This document shows positions 9,556-18,883 of a stretch of 64,000 nt of DNA, piece after piece; position 1 is the stretch's first letter; every line of letters starts with the position of its first letter. Below the pieces are notes generated by a model that saw only the letters and a list, made by a program, of their open reading frames with translations, was not told the DNA's origin and did no database searches. This DNA is from Pseudomonas asiatica (GTDB lineage Bacteria; Pseudomonadota; Gammaproteobacteria; Pseudomonadales; Pseudomonadaceae), in contig NZ_BLJF01000001.1 in NCBI RefSeq assembly GCF_009932335.1, positions 3,846,501 through 3,910,500 on the forward strand, given 5' to 3'. A program made the position numbers and the translations under genes.

Positions 9556-10518
9556 TCACTGGCGCGCCTGGCCATCCTGGGGGCGCATCGACAGCGCCAC
9601 ACGCTCTGCGGTACCCAGCGGAATCTCGCCGACCACAGTGACCATGACCTTGCCTTTGGGCGTGTTCAGCCGACGCGAGACCGCCGAGGTCGGGCCAAGC
9701 TGGGTGCGCATGTCGGTCCCGCCCTCATCCTTTACCGGCTCGAGGAACACCGAGAAGCGCGCCAGGCCATCGTCATACATCAGGCTGCTGACCGTGCTGT
9801 CATTCTTGGGGTCGCGGCGTACCGAGCTGTTGACCAGCTCGAAGCCGGGCGGCAGCCAGTCCGAACGCCAGCCGGCGACCGTGTCATTGGCGGCAGCAGC
9901 CACATGCTGCACCGGCTTGCATGCAGCACTGGCGCGCAGGTCATCATCGCTGGGTGCGTCAGTATCGAGACGGGTCATCTGGAAGCGCTCCAGCAACTGC
10001 CCCTTGTCGTTGATCATCAACGAGCGCAGCGGCAGGCCAGTAGTGCGGTCCAGGTGCAATTCGAAGGCATAGCGGTGCTGGTCGCGCGGGGTGAGCGTCA
10101 CGATCACGGCATCGCGTCCGGCGACCCGCGACCTGCCCGCCACGCTCAAGTCATACCAGCCCATCAGTTTCAGCGGATCAAGTACACGCTGCGTAGTGTT
10201 CGGGGGCGTCGTCACTCCACTGACCAAGGCCCCGCTGACGCACTCCACCTTGCCATCCACGCGCACGATCTCCTGAGCGGCACCATCGAGCTGCAACAGC
10301 CGCTCGCTGACCTTGCCGTCGTCGACCCTGTGCCAGATCTCGTGGGAAGAGAAACTGCCGTTCCGTTCGTAGACAAAAGAGCCTTGGTAGCTCTGCTTTT
10401 GCTCGGCCTGTGCCAGCTTGCTCAGCCACTCGCTTGCCTCGGGCGAAGAATTGGCCGCCAATGCTGGCACCGTCACGCAGCTGCCAATCAGCAGCGACAG
10501 GAGAGGTAGCGCGCGCAT
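9556..10518 (-). CDS. mucB: sigma factor regulatory protein MucB/RseB
   Basis: Periplasmic protein that binds the periplasmic part of MucA, shields it from AlgW-type proteolysis and so keeps AlgU off until lipid or LPS intermediates displace it. The protein is 320 residues with a Sec signal peptide (about 1-22, cleavage after PALA). The MucB/RseB N-terminal LolA-like domain (about 25-190) contains YQGSFVYERNGSFSSHEIWHRVDDG, and a smaller C-terminal domain follows. It lies 12 bases after mucA on the same strand. Confidence 0.97.
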   Translation of the reverse strand: MRALPLLSLLIGSCVTVPALAANSSPEASEWLSKLAQAEQKQSYQGSFVYERNGSFSSHEIWHRVDDGKVSERLLQLDGAAQEIVRVDGKVECVSGALVSGVTTPPNTTQRVLDPLKLMGWYDLSVAGRSRVAGRDAVIVTLTPRDQHRYAFELHLDRTTGLPLRSLMINDKGQLLERFQMTRLDTDAPSDDDLRASAACKPVQHVAAAANDTVAGWRSDWLPPGFELVNSSVRRDPKNDSTVSSLMYDDGLARFSVFLEPVKDEGGTDMRTQLGPTSAVSRRLNTPKGKVMVTVVGEIPLGTAERVALSMRPQDGQARQ

Positions 10519-10530
10519 GATCCTCCTTAC

Positions 10531-11121
10531 TTAACGGTTTTCCAGGCTGGCGGCGCGGGCATACGGCAATGCGGTTTCAGTGCCCTTGAGCGCAGATTCC
10601 TGGGCATGCTGGCGCAGGTAGCCTGGCAGACGCTGATCCCAGCCGGCCTGGTTCTGCAGCACGCCGTTGGCCATCGGCCCGGTCGGTTGCTCACTGCTCT
10701 CACTATAGCCTGCCAAAACGGCAGGGCCTTGTGCTTGTGGCACACTCAGGCCTTGCTGGGCAGGTTGCTGGGCAGCAAGCTCGGCGCCAGTGATCTCGTC
10801 CTGGTTGTACATGCGCACACCGGCCAGCACCGCTACGGTGACCGAAGCAGCTACCGCCAGGCGGCCAATGCTGCGCCATGGCCCTTTCTTGACCTTGGCC
10901 GGCACGGCTTCGTCAGCCAGCGCTGCAGACACCGCCGAGGCGATATCCAGGTTAGGCAGCAGCAGCTCCTTGTGCATGGCTGCGCGGGCTACCTGGTAAC
11001 GCGACCAGGTGGCACGGGTTTCAGCATCGTCTACGGCGTTCAACACACGACGCAGTTCAAGCTCGTCCGCTTCGTTATCCATCACCGCGGACAGCGATTC
11101 CTGCAAAGCTTCACGACTCAT
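10531..11121 (-). CDS. mucA: anti-sigma factor MucA
   Basis: Inner-membrane anti-sigma factor that sequesters AlgU through its cytoplasmic N-terminus. The protein is 196 residues. The RseA N-terminal region (MSREALQESLSAVMDNEADELELRR, about 1-75) is intact, followed by one membrane helix (about 85-103) and a periplasmic tail of about 90 residues that MucB binds. The reading frame is full length, so there is no mucoidy-type truncation. It lies 31 bases downstream of algU. Confidence 0.97.
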   Translation of the reverse strand: MSREALQESLSAVMDNEADELELRRVLNAVDDAETRATWSRYQVARAAMHKELLLPNLDIASAVSAALADEAVPAKVKKGPWRSIGRLAVAASVTVAVLAGVRMYNQDEITGAELAAQQPAQQGLSVPQAQGPAVLAGYSESSEQPTGPMANGVLQNQAGWDQRLPGYLRQHAQESALKGTETALPYARAASLENR

Positions 11122-11152
11122 GGCGGTTCCTCTCTTGGCTGTCGCCGCTGTC

Positions 11153-11734
11153 TCAGGTTTCCTGCAGCAAAGGTTGCAGGGCTTTGTCTATTGCCTCCCG
11201 AGCGCGGAAGATTCGAGAGCGCACGGTACCCACCGGACATTGCATGACACTGGCAATGTCTTCGTAACTCAGCCCGTCGAACTCGCGCAGGGTCAGCGCC
11301 GTGCGCAGGTCTTCAGGCAGTTGCTGGATGGTGCGATGGACAGTGCCTTCGATTTCATCCCGCAACAACGAGCGCTCTGGGGACTCGAGATCCTTGAGAC
11401 CATGATCGCCGTCGTAAAACTCCGCATCCTCGGAGCTCACATCACTGTCTGGCGGCCGTCTTCCACGGGACACCAGGTAGTTCTTCGCCGTGTTGATGGC
11501 GATGCGGTACAGCCACGTATAGAACGCACTGTCTCCGCGGAAGTTGCCAAGCGCACGGTAGGCCTTGATGAAGGCTTCCTGTGCTACATCCTGGGCCTCG
11601 TGGGTGTCGTGAACGAACCGCACGATCAACCCGAGAATCTTGTGCTGATACTTCAGCACCAACAGATCGAACGCTCGCCTGTCACCACGCTGAACGCGCT
11701 CGACAAGCTGCTGATCCTCTTCCTGGGTTAGCAT
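11153..11734 (-). CDS. algU: extracytoplasmic-function sigma factor AlgU (RpoE)
   Basis: ECF sigma factor for envelope stress, alginate and its own operon. The protein is 193 residues. Region 2 (about 25-95) contains KYQHKILGLI and AFIKAYRALGNFRGDSAFYTWLYRI; region 4 (about 125-185) contains LPEDLRTALTLREFDGLSYEDIA and the promoter-contacting VGTVRSRIFRARE. The ATG at 11734 (MLTQEEDQQ) is chosen over the in-frame GTG at 11740 because GAGGAG sits five bases before it and the length matches other AlgU proteins. It heads the algU-mucA-mucB-mucD cluster, and an AlgU-type promoter lies upstream. Confidence 0.98.
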   Translation of the reverse strand: MLTQEEDQQLVERVQRGDRRAFDLLVLKYQHKILGLIVRFVHDTHEAQDVAQEAFIKAYRALGNFRGDSAFYTWLYRIAINTAKNYLVSRGRRPPDSDVSSEDAEFYDGDHGLKDLESPERSLLRDEIEGTVHRTIQQLPEDLRTALTLREFDGLSYEDIASVMQCPVGTVRSRIFRAREAIDKALQPLLQET

Positions 11735-11793
11735 GAACACTCCTCAGTGAACTCGAAGGAGCGTTGCATCAGCCATCGTTCAGGCTTGCAACC

Positions 11794-11820
11794 ATAGACT
11801 CGGGCTTTGCGCAAAAGTTC
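11794..11820 (-). promoter_or_regulatory. AlgU-dependent promoter upstream of algU
   Basis: On the minus strand GAACTT (11815-11820) is followed after a 16-bp spacer by TCTAT (11794-11798). This matches the AlgU/sigma-E pattern GAACTT-N16/17-TCTRA in all but the last -10 base. It lies 60-86 bp before the algU start and implies positive autoregulation. The rest of the 434-bp algU-nadB intergenic region shows no ORF I trust. It must also contain the nadB promoter, which I could not place. Confidence 0.8.
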
Positions 11821-12168
11821 TCCCCTCCAAGCAAGTTTCCTGCAGCCCTTGGTCGGCTTGCACGAAAGACGCGGCACGGTCACGGCCGGCTACGTCGATA
11901 ATCAGGTTTCGAGTACGCAGGGACAGCCCGGACAGGCCTGCCGCCCTGCGTCGCCGCGGCAAGTTGTGGCGCGTGGGCAGCCTTCATAGGATTTCCGGCC
12001 ATGTCGGAAAGTTCCCACAAAGGTTGTCGCGACCAGGCAAGTGGCATGGAAATTGGCCACCCGGGGCTGCTATAAAGGCAACCCGGCCAGCTTTTACGAT
12101 AGTTTCACAATGCCATCGGCGCGTGACTATTGTGCCGCGCCCCTTCCAAAGAATACTAGTGTCCCGAC

Positions 12169-13773
12169 ATGAGCCAACAATTCCAACATGATGTCCTGGT
12201 GATCGGCAGCGGTGCCGCCGGTCTCAGCCTGGCACTGAACCTCCCCAGCCACCTTCGAGTCGCCGTACTCAGCAAGGGCGACCTGGCCAACGGCTCGACC
12301 TTCTGGGCCCAGGGCGGTGTCGCGGCGGTGCTGGACAATACCGATACCGTGCAGTCGCATGTCGAGGACACCCTCAATGCCGGCGGCGGCCTTTGCCATG
12401 AAGACGCCGTGCGCTTTACCGTCGAGCACAGCCGCGAGGCCATCGAGTGGCTGATCGAGCAAGGCGTGCCCTTTACCCGCGACGAGCACTACAGCGTCGA
12501 CGACGGCGGCTTCGAGTTCCACCTGACCCGCGAAGGCGGCCATAGCCACCGGCGCATCATCCACGCCGCCGACGCCACCGGCGCAGCCATCTTCACCACG
12601 CTGCTGGAGCAGGCCCGCAAACGCCCGAATATCCAGTTGCTGGAGCAGCGCGTGGCGGTCGACCTGATCACCGAACGCCGCCTCGGCCTGCCCGGCGAGC
12701 GCTGCCTGGGAGCCTACGTGCTCGACCGCAACACCGGCGAAGTGGACACCTTCGGTGCGCGCTTCACCGTGCTGGCCACTGGCGGTGCGGCCAAGGTGTA
12801 CCTGTATACCAGCAATCCCGACGGTGCCTGCGGCGACGGCATCGCCATGGCTTGGCGGGCTGGCTGCCGGGTGGCGAACCTGGAGTTCAACCAGTTTCAC
12901 CCGACTTGCCTGTACCACCCACAGGCCAAGAGCTTCCTGATCACCGAAGCCCTGCGTGGCGAAGGTGCCCTGCTGCGCCTGCCCAATGGCGAACGCTTCA
13001 TGCCACGCTTCGACCCGCGCGAAGAACTGGCGCCGCGCGACATCGTGGCCCGCGCCATCGACCACGAGATGAAGCGCCTGGGCGTGGACTGCGTATACCT
13101 GGATATCACCCACAAGCCGGTCGACTTCATCAAGAGCCACTTTCCCACCGTGTATGAGCGCTGCCTGGCCTTCGGCATCGACATCACCCGTCAGCCGATC
13201 CCGGTGGTGCCAGCGGCGCACTACACCTGCGGAGGGGTGATGGTCGACGACCGCGGCCACACCGACGTGCCGGGCCTGTATGCCATTGGCGAAACCAGCT
13301 TCACCGGCCTGCACGGCGCCAACCGCATGGCCAGCAACTCGCTGCTGGAATGCTTCGTCTATGGCCGTGCCGCCGCCGCCGACATCCAGGCGCACCTGGA
13401 TGAGGTGACCATGCCCAAGGCCTTGCCCGGCTGGGACGCCAGCCAGGTCACCGACTCGGACGAGGACGTGATCATTGCGCACAACTGGGACGAACTGCGG
13501 CGCTTCATGTGGGACTACGTAGGCATCGTGCGAACCAGCAAGCGCCTGCAGCGAGCGCAGCATCGCATTCGCCTGCTGCTGGACGAAATCGACGAGTTCT
13601 ACAGCAACTACAAGGTCAGCCGCGACCTGATCGAATTGCGCAACCTGGCGCAGGTGGCCGAGTTGATGATCCTGTCGGCCATGCAGCGCAAGGAAAGCCG
13701 CGGACTGCATTACACACTGGATTACCCGGGGATGCTGGACGAGGCCAAGGACACCATCCTTAGTCCGATCTAA
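12169..13773 (+). CDS. nadB: L-aspartate oxidase
   Basis: FAD enzyme that oxidises L-aspartate to iminoaspartate, the first step of de novo NAD synthesis. The protein has the family length of 534 residues. The FAD-binding motif [13 protein letters not shown] is at about 11-23. A succinate-dehydrogenase-like active-site region follows ([17 protein letters not shown]), then the signature [21 protein letters not shown] at about 371-391 and a helical C-terminal domain from about 430. It is divergent from algU, the usual Pseudomonas arrangement. Confidence 0.98.
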   Translation: MSQQFQHDVLVIGSGAAGLSLALNLPSHLRVAVLSKGDLANGSTFWAQGGVAAVLDNTDTVQSHVEDTLNAGGGLCHEDAVRFTVEHSREAIEWLIEQGVPFTRDEHYSVDDGGFEFHLTREGGHSHRRIIHAADATGAAIFTTLLEQARKRPNIQLLEQRVAVDLITERRLGLPGERCLGAYVLDRNTGEVDTFGARFTVLATGGAAKVYLYTSNPDGACGDGIAMAWRAGCRVANLEFNQFHPTCLYHPQAKSFLITEALRGEGALLRLPNGERFMPRFDPREELAPRDIVARAIDHEMKRLGVDCVYLDITHKPVDFIKSHFPTVYERCLAFGIDITRQPIPVVPAAHYTCGGVMVDDRGHTDVPGLYAIGETSFTGLHGANRMASNSLLECFVYGRAAAADIQAHLDEVTMPKALPGWDASQVTDSDEDVIIAHNWDELRRFMWDYVGIVRTSKRLQRAQHRIRLLLDEIDEFYSNYKVSRDLIELRNLAQVAELMILSAMQRKESRGLHYTLDYPGMLDEAKDTILSPI

Positions 13774-13795
13774 GTCCGGCCCCTGGCGCGGCAAT

Positions 13796-13854
13796 TTCAG
13801 CGCCTGCGAGATCGAGCGCCGCCCGCGCGGCGCTCGATCTTGCAGGCGCTGAAG
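13796..13854. terminator. long hairpin between convergent nadB and ygfX
   Basis: A 28-nt arm (13796-13823) beginning TTTCAGCGCCTGC pairs with the complement at about 13827-13854, with only one or two mispairs and a 3-nt loop. The GAGCGCCGC/GCGGCGCTC inner stem is very stable. It probably ends transcription from both sides. The sequence differs from the REP family seen elsewhere in the window. Confidence 0.6.
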
Positions 13855-13873
13855 TTGCCACGACGAACACCTG

Positions 13874-14338
13874 TCAGCCCTGACTCGCCCCCACCCCTGC
13901 CCACCTGCGCCGGCTGAACTTCAACCGCACCCGCAAACGCCGGTGCTCATCAGCCCCCAGCGCATCACGCGGCACACATTGGCTCTCCCCCAACCAGCGC
14001 CCCGCCCGCACAAAGCGCAACACCACCAGCGCCGGCAACGCCACGCTGTCCCGGCACAAGCGCACCGGCTGCCAGCCACGGGCACGGCTGAACACCTGCC
14101 AGCCGCGCACATCACGGCGCAGGCCGACAACGGCATGCTCATGCGTCAGCAGAATACGTCGGGGAATGGCCCAGCCAGCGTGGGCAATACAGGCGGCGAC
14201 AACTGCAAGGGCCGACCACCCGGGCAGCGGGCTCGCCCATACGGCGAACCACGCCAGTACCTGGCAACCCAGGTAGACCGCCAGCAGCAGGCGCGAGCCT
14301 TGCCAGCGGCACTCGAAGCACTCACTTGGGCTGGACAC
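13874..14338 (-). CDS. YgfX-like inner membrane protein
   Basis: 154 residues with two membrane helices (about 14-33 and 38-54) and a basic cytoplasmic C-terminus, matching the YgfX/CptA family that is always next to sdhE. In E. coli this protein was reported as the toxin half of a CptAB pair that affects MreB and FtsZ. Its role in pseudomonads is not settled. The start at 14338 overlaps the end of sdhE by 17 bases, so the two are translationally coupled. Confidence 0.8.
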   Translation of the reverse strand: MSSPSECFECRWQGSRLLLAVYLGCQVLAWFAVWASPLPGWSALAVVAACIAHAGWAIPRRILLTHEHAVVGLRRDVRGWQVFSRARGWQPVRLCRDSVALPALVVLRFVRAGRWLGESQCVPRDALGADEHRRLRVRLKFSRRRWAGVGASQG

Positions 14339-14576
14339 GATCCAGGATGATGCGGACCATGCGCTGCAGCTCCGGGTCTTCGGACTCGGTGCGCTCCATG
14401 AACCAGCCGAACATGTCCTGATCCTCGCAGCTCAACAGACGCACGTAGAGTTCGCGGTCGGTTTCGTTGAGCGTGGGGTAGACTTCCTGGGTGAAAGGCA
14501 CCAGCAGTACGTCCAGTTCCAGCATGCCGCGGCGGCTGTGCCAGAAAAGCCGGTTGAGTTCAGTTTGTTCGACCAT
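14322..14576 (-). CDS. sdhE: FAD assembly factor SdhE
   Basis: Small cytoplasmic protein that helps attach FAD covalently to succinate dehydrogenase (and fumarate reductase) flavoproteins. The protein is 84 residues. The family signature is visible: [18 protein letters not shown] (the RGxxE motif) and a five-helix fold ending in the FGWFMERTE segment. The ATG at 14576 is chosen because GAGGAGGGCCCC precedes it. The 24-residue upstream extension lacks family similarity. It is coupled to the ygfX-like gene downstream and divergent from ygfZ. Confidence 0.95.
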   Translation of the reverse strand: MVEQTELNRLFWHSRRGMLELDVLLVPFTQEVYPTLNETDRELYVRLLSCEDQDMFGWFMERTESEDPELQRMVRIILDRVQPK

Positions 14577-14709
14577 GGGGCCCTCCTCGAATGGCCCGCC
14601 AGTATACAGCCAGGCGAGCGAAGCGACACCGGGCGTTGGTCTAGTCAACTACCTATTTTGTTACCGGCGTTCTATGATGGCCGCCAGTCTTTAGCCACCG
14701 CGATGACCC

Positions 14710-15651
14710 ATGGCCGATTCCGCTTTCTTCTGCCCCCTGTCCCACGAGGGCATCCTCGCCGTCCGCGGCTCCGATGCAGGCAAGTTCCTGCAAGGCCAGC
14801 TGACCTGCAACATCAACTACCTCAGCCCGGAACACGCCAGCCTCGGCGCCCGCTGCATGGTCAAGGGGCGCATGCAGTCGAGTTTCCGCATCCTGCCCGA
14901 AGGCAACGGCTACCTGCTGGCCATGGCCAGCGAGCTGCTCGACGCCCAGCTGGTCGACCTCAAGAAGTACGCCGTGTTCTCCAAGGCCACGCTGACCGAT
15001 GAAAGCGCTGCCTGGGCACGCTTCGGCCTGCAAGGCGGCGATGCGGCGCTGCAGGCCCTGGGGCTCGATGTGCCTGCGGCAGCCGGTAGCACCGTGCGCC
15101 ACGACGGGTTGATCGCCATCGCCGTGTCCGCCGACCGCGTGGAACTGTGGGTACCGGCAGACAACGCCGACCGCGTTCGCCAGGCGCTGGCCACCGCGCT
15201 GCCCGAAGGCAGCCTGGACGACTGGCTGCTGGGTCAGATTCGCGCCGGTATAGGCCAGGTCATGGGGCCGACCCGCGAGCTGTTCATCCCGCAGATGATC
15301 AACCTGCAGGCCGTCGACGGCGTCAGCTTCAAGAAAGGCTGCTACACCGGTCAGGAAATCGTTGCCCGCATGCAGTACCTGGGCAAGCTCAAGCGCCGCC
15401 AGTACCGCCTGGCACTGGACCAGCAGGCCATTCCGGCCCCGGGCGTCGAGATTTTCTCGCCCACCCATGGTTCGTCGGTCGGTGAAGTGGTCATTGCTGC
15501 CAGCAACGGCACAGGCTGCGAACTGCTCGCGGTGCTCAGCGCCGAAGCGGTGGAAGACGACAACCTGCACCTGGGCAGCCTCGATGGCCCAAGCCTGCAG
15601 GTGTTGACCCTGCCCTACGAACTGGACCGCGACCGGGAAATCCAGCGCTGA
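14710..15651 (+). CDS. ygfZ: tRNA-modifying protein YgfZ (folate-binding, Fe-S repair)
   Basis: Tetrahydrofolate-binding protein of the GcvT/YgfZ family that supports Fe-S cluster enzymes such as MiaB, and hence tRNA thiomodification. The protein is 313 residues. The N-terminal domain includes the nucleotide-like start FLQGQLTCNIN. The diagnostic motif KGCYTGQEIVARMQYLGK, with the redox-active Cys, is at about 208-225. It is divergent from sdhE, matching the common ygfZ-sdhE neighbourhood. Confidence 0.95.
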   Translation: MADSAFFCPLSHEGILAVRGSDAGKFLQGQLTCNINYLSPEHASLGARCMVKGRMQSSFRILPEGNGYLLAMASELLDAQLVDLKKYAVFSKATLTDESAAWARFGLQGGDAALQALGLDVPAAAGSTVRHDGLIAIAVSADRVELWVPADNADRVRQALATALPEGSLDDWLLGQIRAGIGQVMGPTRELFIPQMINLQAVDGVSFKKGCYTGQEIVARMQYLGKLKRRQYRLALDQQAIPAPGVEIFSPTHGSSVGEVVIAASNGTGCELLAVLSAEAVEDDNLHLGSLDGPSLQVLTLPYELDRDREIQR

Positions 15652-15658
15652 CCAGCCT

Positions 15659-15679
15659 GCCCCGCCTACATGGCGGGGC
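15659..15679 (+). terminator. GC hairpin after ygfZ
   Basis: GCCCCGCC (15659-15666), loop TACAT, GGCGGGGC (15672-15679). No T-tract follows, so it is at best a weak terminator or an mRNA structure 28 bases before the HDOD gene. Confidence 0.4.
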
Positions 15680-15706
15680 CGCACCACCACTGCGGTAGAC
15701 ACGCCC

Positions 15707-16513
15707 ATGAACAAGCTGGCCGAGATGGTTCAAGCACAGTTGCTCGATGCCATCGAAAAGGATGACCTGGTCCTGCCGACCCTGCCGGAGGTTGCCTTGA
15801 GCATCCGCGAGGCGGCGGAAGACAGCGAGATCAGCGTAGCGGCCCTGAGCAAGGTGATCGGTCGCGATGCGGCCCTTTCAGCGCGCCTGATCAAAGTCGT
15901 CAACAGCCCGCTGCTGCGCGCGGCGGTCGAGGTCACCGACCTGCACACCGCCATCACGCGGCTGGGCATCAACTACAGCTGCAACCTGGCCATTGGCCTG
16001 GTGATCGAGCAGATTTTCCACGCACGGGCGCCGGCTGTGGAGCAGAAGTTACGCGATATCTGGGCCAACAGCCTGGATGTGGCGGGCATCAGCTACGAAA
16101 TCTGCCGACGCTTTACACAACTCAAACCCGACCAGGCCACCCTCGGCGGGCTGGTCAACCAGATTGGCGCGCTGCCGGTACTGATCTACGCCGAAGAGCA
16201 CAACGAACTGCTGTCGGACCCAGTGTGCCTGCATTATGTGATCGAGCAGATCCAGCCAGTGCTGGGCGACAAGATCCTCAAGGCCTGGGAGTTTCCGGAG
16301 CAACTGGTCAACCTGCCGAGCCAGGTGCAGGACCTGGACCGGCAGACTGACAAGATCGACTACATCGACATCGTGCAGATCGCCCGCTGCATCAGCCAGC
16401 GAGGCCGCCACCGGCCGCTGGCGGCACTGCCGGCATACCGCCACCTGGGCCTGCCGTACGGCACCGAGCTTGAAGTGGGTGAACTGATCGAGGCGCGGAG
16501 CATGTTGCGCTGA
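15707..16513 (+). CDS. HDOD domain protein
   Basis: 268 residues, almost entirely one HDOD domain (about 15-210). This is an HD-related domain found in regulatory proteins of signalling, motility and stress pathways. Recognisable elements are LPTLPEVALSIREAAEDSEIS, VIGRDAALSARLIKVVNSPLLR and the later YEICRRF. The metal-binding HD residues of true phosphohydrolases are missing, as is normal for HDOD, so it is probably a protein-interaction or ligand-binding regulator. The target is unknown. It may be cotranscribed with ygfZ (55 bp apart). Confidence 0.88.
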   Translation: MNKLAEMVQAQLLDAIEKDDLVLPTLPEVALSIREAAEDSEISVAALSKVIGRDAALSARLIKVVNSPLLRAAVEVTDLHTAITRLGINYSCNLAIGLVIEQIFHARAPAVEQKLRDIWANSLDVAGISYEICRRFTQLKPDQATLGGLVNQIGALPVLIYAEEHNELLSDPVCLHYVIEQIQPVLGDKILKAWEFPEQLVNLPSQVQDLDRQTDKIDYIDIVQIARCISQRGRHRPLAALPAYRHLGLPYGTELEVGELIEARSMLR

Positions 16514-16530
16514 CCGGTGTCAGCCTGTTC

Positions 16531-16633
16531 GGACCTATCGCCGGCAAGCCAGCTCCCACAGGGATAGCACATGACTTGAGGTCAATGCAGTCGAGGTGGG
16601 AGCTGGCTTGCCGGCGATAGGGCCGGTACAGGC
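16531..16633. repeat. REP palindrome pair (REP c)
   Basis: Inverted copies of the CCTATCGCCGGCAAGCCAGCTCCCACAGG unit at about 16533-16563 and 16595-16623, separated by about 35 bp, between the convergent HDOD and tctE genes. Confidence 0.85.
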
Positions 16634-16639
16634 AACACA

Positions 16640-18019
16640 TCAATCCGCGATAAAACTCACCCGCACCCGCAACCCGCCCTTCGCACCGTCATGCAGGCTC
16701 ACCTGTGCCAGGTGCGCCCGGCAGATCTCGCCGACAATCGCCAAGCCAAGCCCACTGCCCTGCGCACTGCGCCGGTAGAAGCGCTCGAACACCCGCTCAC
16801 GCTCGGCCTCGGGAATCCCCGGTCCGTCATCCTCCACCTCCAGTACCGCCGGCGTCAGCACTCGCAAGATCACGTTGCCGCCAGTCGGCGTATGCGCCAA
16901 GGCATTGTCCACCAGGTTGCTCAACAGCTCGTTGAGCAGCGTCGGCTCCCCCTTCAGCCACACCGGCGCCTCGGCCTCCAGGGCCAGCGCCACCCCGCGT
17001 TTGTGCGCCAGCGGTGCCATGGCCATGCCCAGCTCACGAGCCAACTGACTCAGGTCCAGGCGCTGCGCGCCGCCTTCTGCAATCGCCCGCGCACCGTTCT
17101 CGACCCGCGCCAGCGACAGCAGCTGGTTGGCCAGATGGGTCAGCCGGTCGGTGCCCTGGGCCGCGGACTCCAGTGTCTGCCGCCACTCCTGCGGCTCGGC
17201 CGAACGCAGGCCCAGCTCGACACGTGCCTTCAGCGCTGCCAGTGGCGTGCGCAACTCGTGGGCAGCGTCCGCGATGAACTGCGCTTGGCGCTCGAACTGG
17301 CCTCGCAAACGCTCAGTGAAATGGTTCAAAGCCCGCACCAGTGGGCCCAGCTCACGCTGCACCTGCACCACCGGCAAGGCCCTCAGGTCGTCCGGCTGGC
17401 GCTCTTCCACCGCCGTGCGCAGGCGCTCCAGCGGTCGCAACGCGGCACTCACGGCAAACCACACCATCACCAGCGCGCCCAGCGCCAGCATCCCCAGGCG
17501 CAGCAGGGTATCGGCCATCAGGCCACGGGCCATGCGCACCCGCGCTTCCTCGGTCTCGGCCACACGGATTTCCGCCATGCCGTTCATGTTCGGCTCGCTC
17601 ACCGGCTTCAACAGGCTGACCACGCGCACGTCCTGGCCCAGGTAGGTGGCGTTGTAGAACCGCGCCAGCGCCGGGTAATCGTCGGTACGCGGCGTGCCCG
17701 GCGGCGGCGCTGGCAGGTTCTCGTAGCCGGAAATCAGCCGCTGCTGGATGTCCAGCACCTGGTAGTAGATTCGCCCGGCACTGTCGTAGGCGAAGGTGTC
17801 CAGGGCCACGTAGGGCACATCCGCGCTCAGCGAACCGTCACGCTGGGACAGGCCTGCGGCAATGGTCCTTGCCGAGGCCAGCAGGGTCCGATCGTAGGCG
17901 GTGTCGGCGGCCTCACGGCCGTTCCAGTAGGCGCTCAGGCCGCTGGCCAGCATCAACACCACCAGCAGCAAGGCCAGGTTGCCGAGCAAGCGCCCACGCA
18001 GGCTGCCGTTGTCACGCAT
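16640..18019 (-). CDS. tctE: sensor histidine kinase TctE
   Basis: Inner-membrane kinase of the tricarboxylate-sensing TctDE system. The protein is 459 residues from the ATG at 18019. Membrane helix 1 (about 12-30), a periplasmic sensor (about 31-150) and helix 2 (about 165-185) are followed by HAMP. The H box FIADAAHELRTPLAALKARV carries the phospho-His, and HATPase boxes follow (NLVDNALAHTP, EDDGPGIP, GSGLGLAIV). The N-terminal 34-residue extension of the open frame is rejected because the true ATG overlaps the tctD stop by eight bases, a classic coupled arrangement. Confidence 0.93.
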   Translation of the reverse strand: MRDNGSLRGRLLGNLALLLVVLMLASGLSAYWNGREAADTAYDRTLLASARTIAAGLSQRDGSLSADVPYVALDTFAYDSAGRIYYQVLDIQQRLISGYENLPAPPPGTPRTDDYPALARFYNATYLGQDVRVVSLLKPVSEPNMNGMAEIRVAETEEARVRMARGLMADTLLRLGMLALGALVMVWFAVSAALRPLERLRTAVEERQPDDLRALPVVQVQRELGPLVRALNHFTERLRGQFERQAQFIADAAHELRTPLAALKARVELGLRSAEPQEWRQTLESAAQGTDRLTHLANQLLSLARVENGARAIAEGGAQRLDLSQLARELGMAMAPLAHKRGVALALEAEAPVWLKGEPTLLNELLSNLVDNALAHTPTGGNVILRVLTPAVLEVEDDGPGIPEAERERVFERFYRRSAQGSGLGLAIVGEICRAHLAQVSLHDGAKGGLRVRVSFIAD

Positions 18020-18683
18020 CGCGGTGCTCGAGCAGGTAGCCCAGGCCACGGAAGGTGACAATCGCCACCGGGTGGCCGTCGAGCTTCTTGCGCAGGCGGT
18101 GGATGTAGATTTCGATGGCATCAGGGCTGGCTTCTTCGTCCAGGCCGAACACCTGGGCGGCCAGTTGCTCCTTGCTCATCACCCGGCCCGGGCGGGCGAT
18201 CAGCGCTTCCAGTACGCTTTGTTCGCGAGAAGTCAGTGTCAGGTTGTCGCCACCCAAGGTGAAGCGCCGGGTATCCAGATCGTATACCAACGGCCCGCAG
18301 CGTTGCTGGCGCTCGCCACCGAGCACGCTGCGCCGCAACAGGGCCTTGACCCGTGCTTCCAGCTCGGTCAGCTCGAACGGCTTGGCCAGGTAGTCGTCGG
18401 CGCCCAGGTTCAGCCCATGAACCCGGTCCTTGACGTCGCTGCGCGCGGTCAGCATCAGCACCGGCAGGGTCTTGCCACGGCCGCGCAGACGCGCCAGCAC
18501 CTCGAAGCCGTCCATGCGCGGCAAGCCGACATCCAGCACGGCCACGGCGTACTCCTCGCTGGCCAGGGCCAGGTCGGCGGCCACGCCGTCATGCAGCACA
18601 TCCACGGTCAGGCCATGGCTTTTCAAGGCCTGGGCCACGCTTTCAGCCAGTTGCAGGTGGTCTTCGACCAGCAGCACACGCAT
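18012..18683 (-). CDS. tctD: response regulator TctD
   Basis: OmpR/PhoB-type regulator of 223 residues. The receiver domain (about 1-115) has the acidic pocket ED at 7-8, the phospho-acceptor D51 (VAVLDVGLP) and the conserved Lys in YLAKPFEL. The C-terminal winged helix (about 125-220) has LTSREQSVLEALIARPGRV and VYIHRLRKKL-like elements (EIYIHRLRKKLDG). In relatives TctD controls the divergent tricarboxylate porin and TctCBA transporter, whose genes start just upstream here. Confidence 0.95.
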   Translation of the reverse strand: MRVLLVEDHLQLAESVAQALKSHGLTVDVLHDGVAADLALASEEYAVAVLDVGLPRMDGFEVLARLRGRGKTLPVLMLTARSDVKDRVHGLNLGADDYLAKPFELTELEARVKALLRRSVLGGERQQRCGPLVYDLDTRRFTLGGDNLTLTSREQSVLEALIARPGRVMSKEQLAAQVFGLDEEASPDAIEIYIHRLRKKLDGHPVAIVTFRGLGYLLEHRDA

Positions 18684-18759
18684 CGGATTCTCCCTGCTCG
18701 GGTGGGACGGTGGCGCGGAGTGTACCGCTGTCGGCAGGCCTGTGAAGCCCTGTCGACAA

Positions 18760-18778
18760 ACCTTTCACGCTGAAAGGT
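18760..18778. promoter_or_regulatory. palindrome between tctD and the opdH-like porin gene
   Basis: ACCTTTCA-CGC-TGAAAGGT is a perfect 8-bp-arm inverted repeat, and a further GAAAGGT follows at 18783-18789. It lies in the 200-bp divergent intergenic region, about 77 bp before tctD and 106 bp before opdH. It is a good candidate for the TctD operator; this is inferred from position only. Confidence 0.5.
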
Positions 18779-18883
18779 TAGCGAAAGGTTGGTTACCTAG
18801 CATCGCACCACGGTCGCCCTACGCGCCGAAAAAAAGCACCAGCAAGGTGCAACGAATAAGAACAATAAACGGAGCCATCAGTG

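Noticed and set aside
12127..13794. 555-residue open frame on the minus strand
   Set aside because: Antisense to nadB; no recognisable motif.
15659..15679. strong intrinsic terminator after ygfZ
   Set aside because: The hairpin is good but no T-run follows, so only a weak call is kept.
18020..18121. 34-residue N-terminal extension of TctE
   Set aside because: It overlaps tctD in another frame; the ATG at 18019 gives the usual short overlap and a proper first membrane helix.
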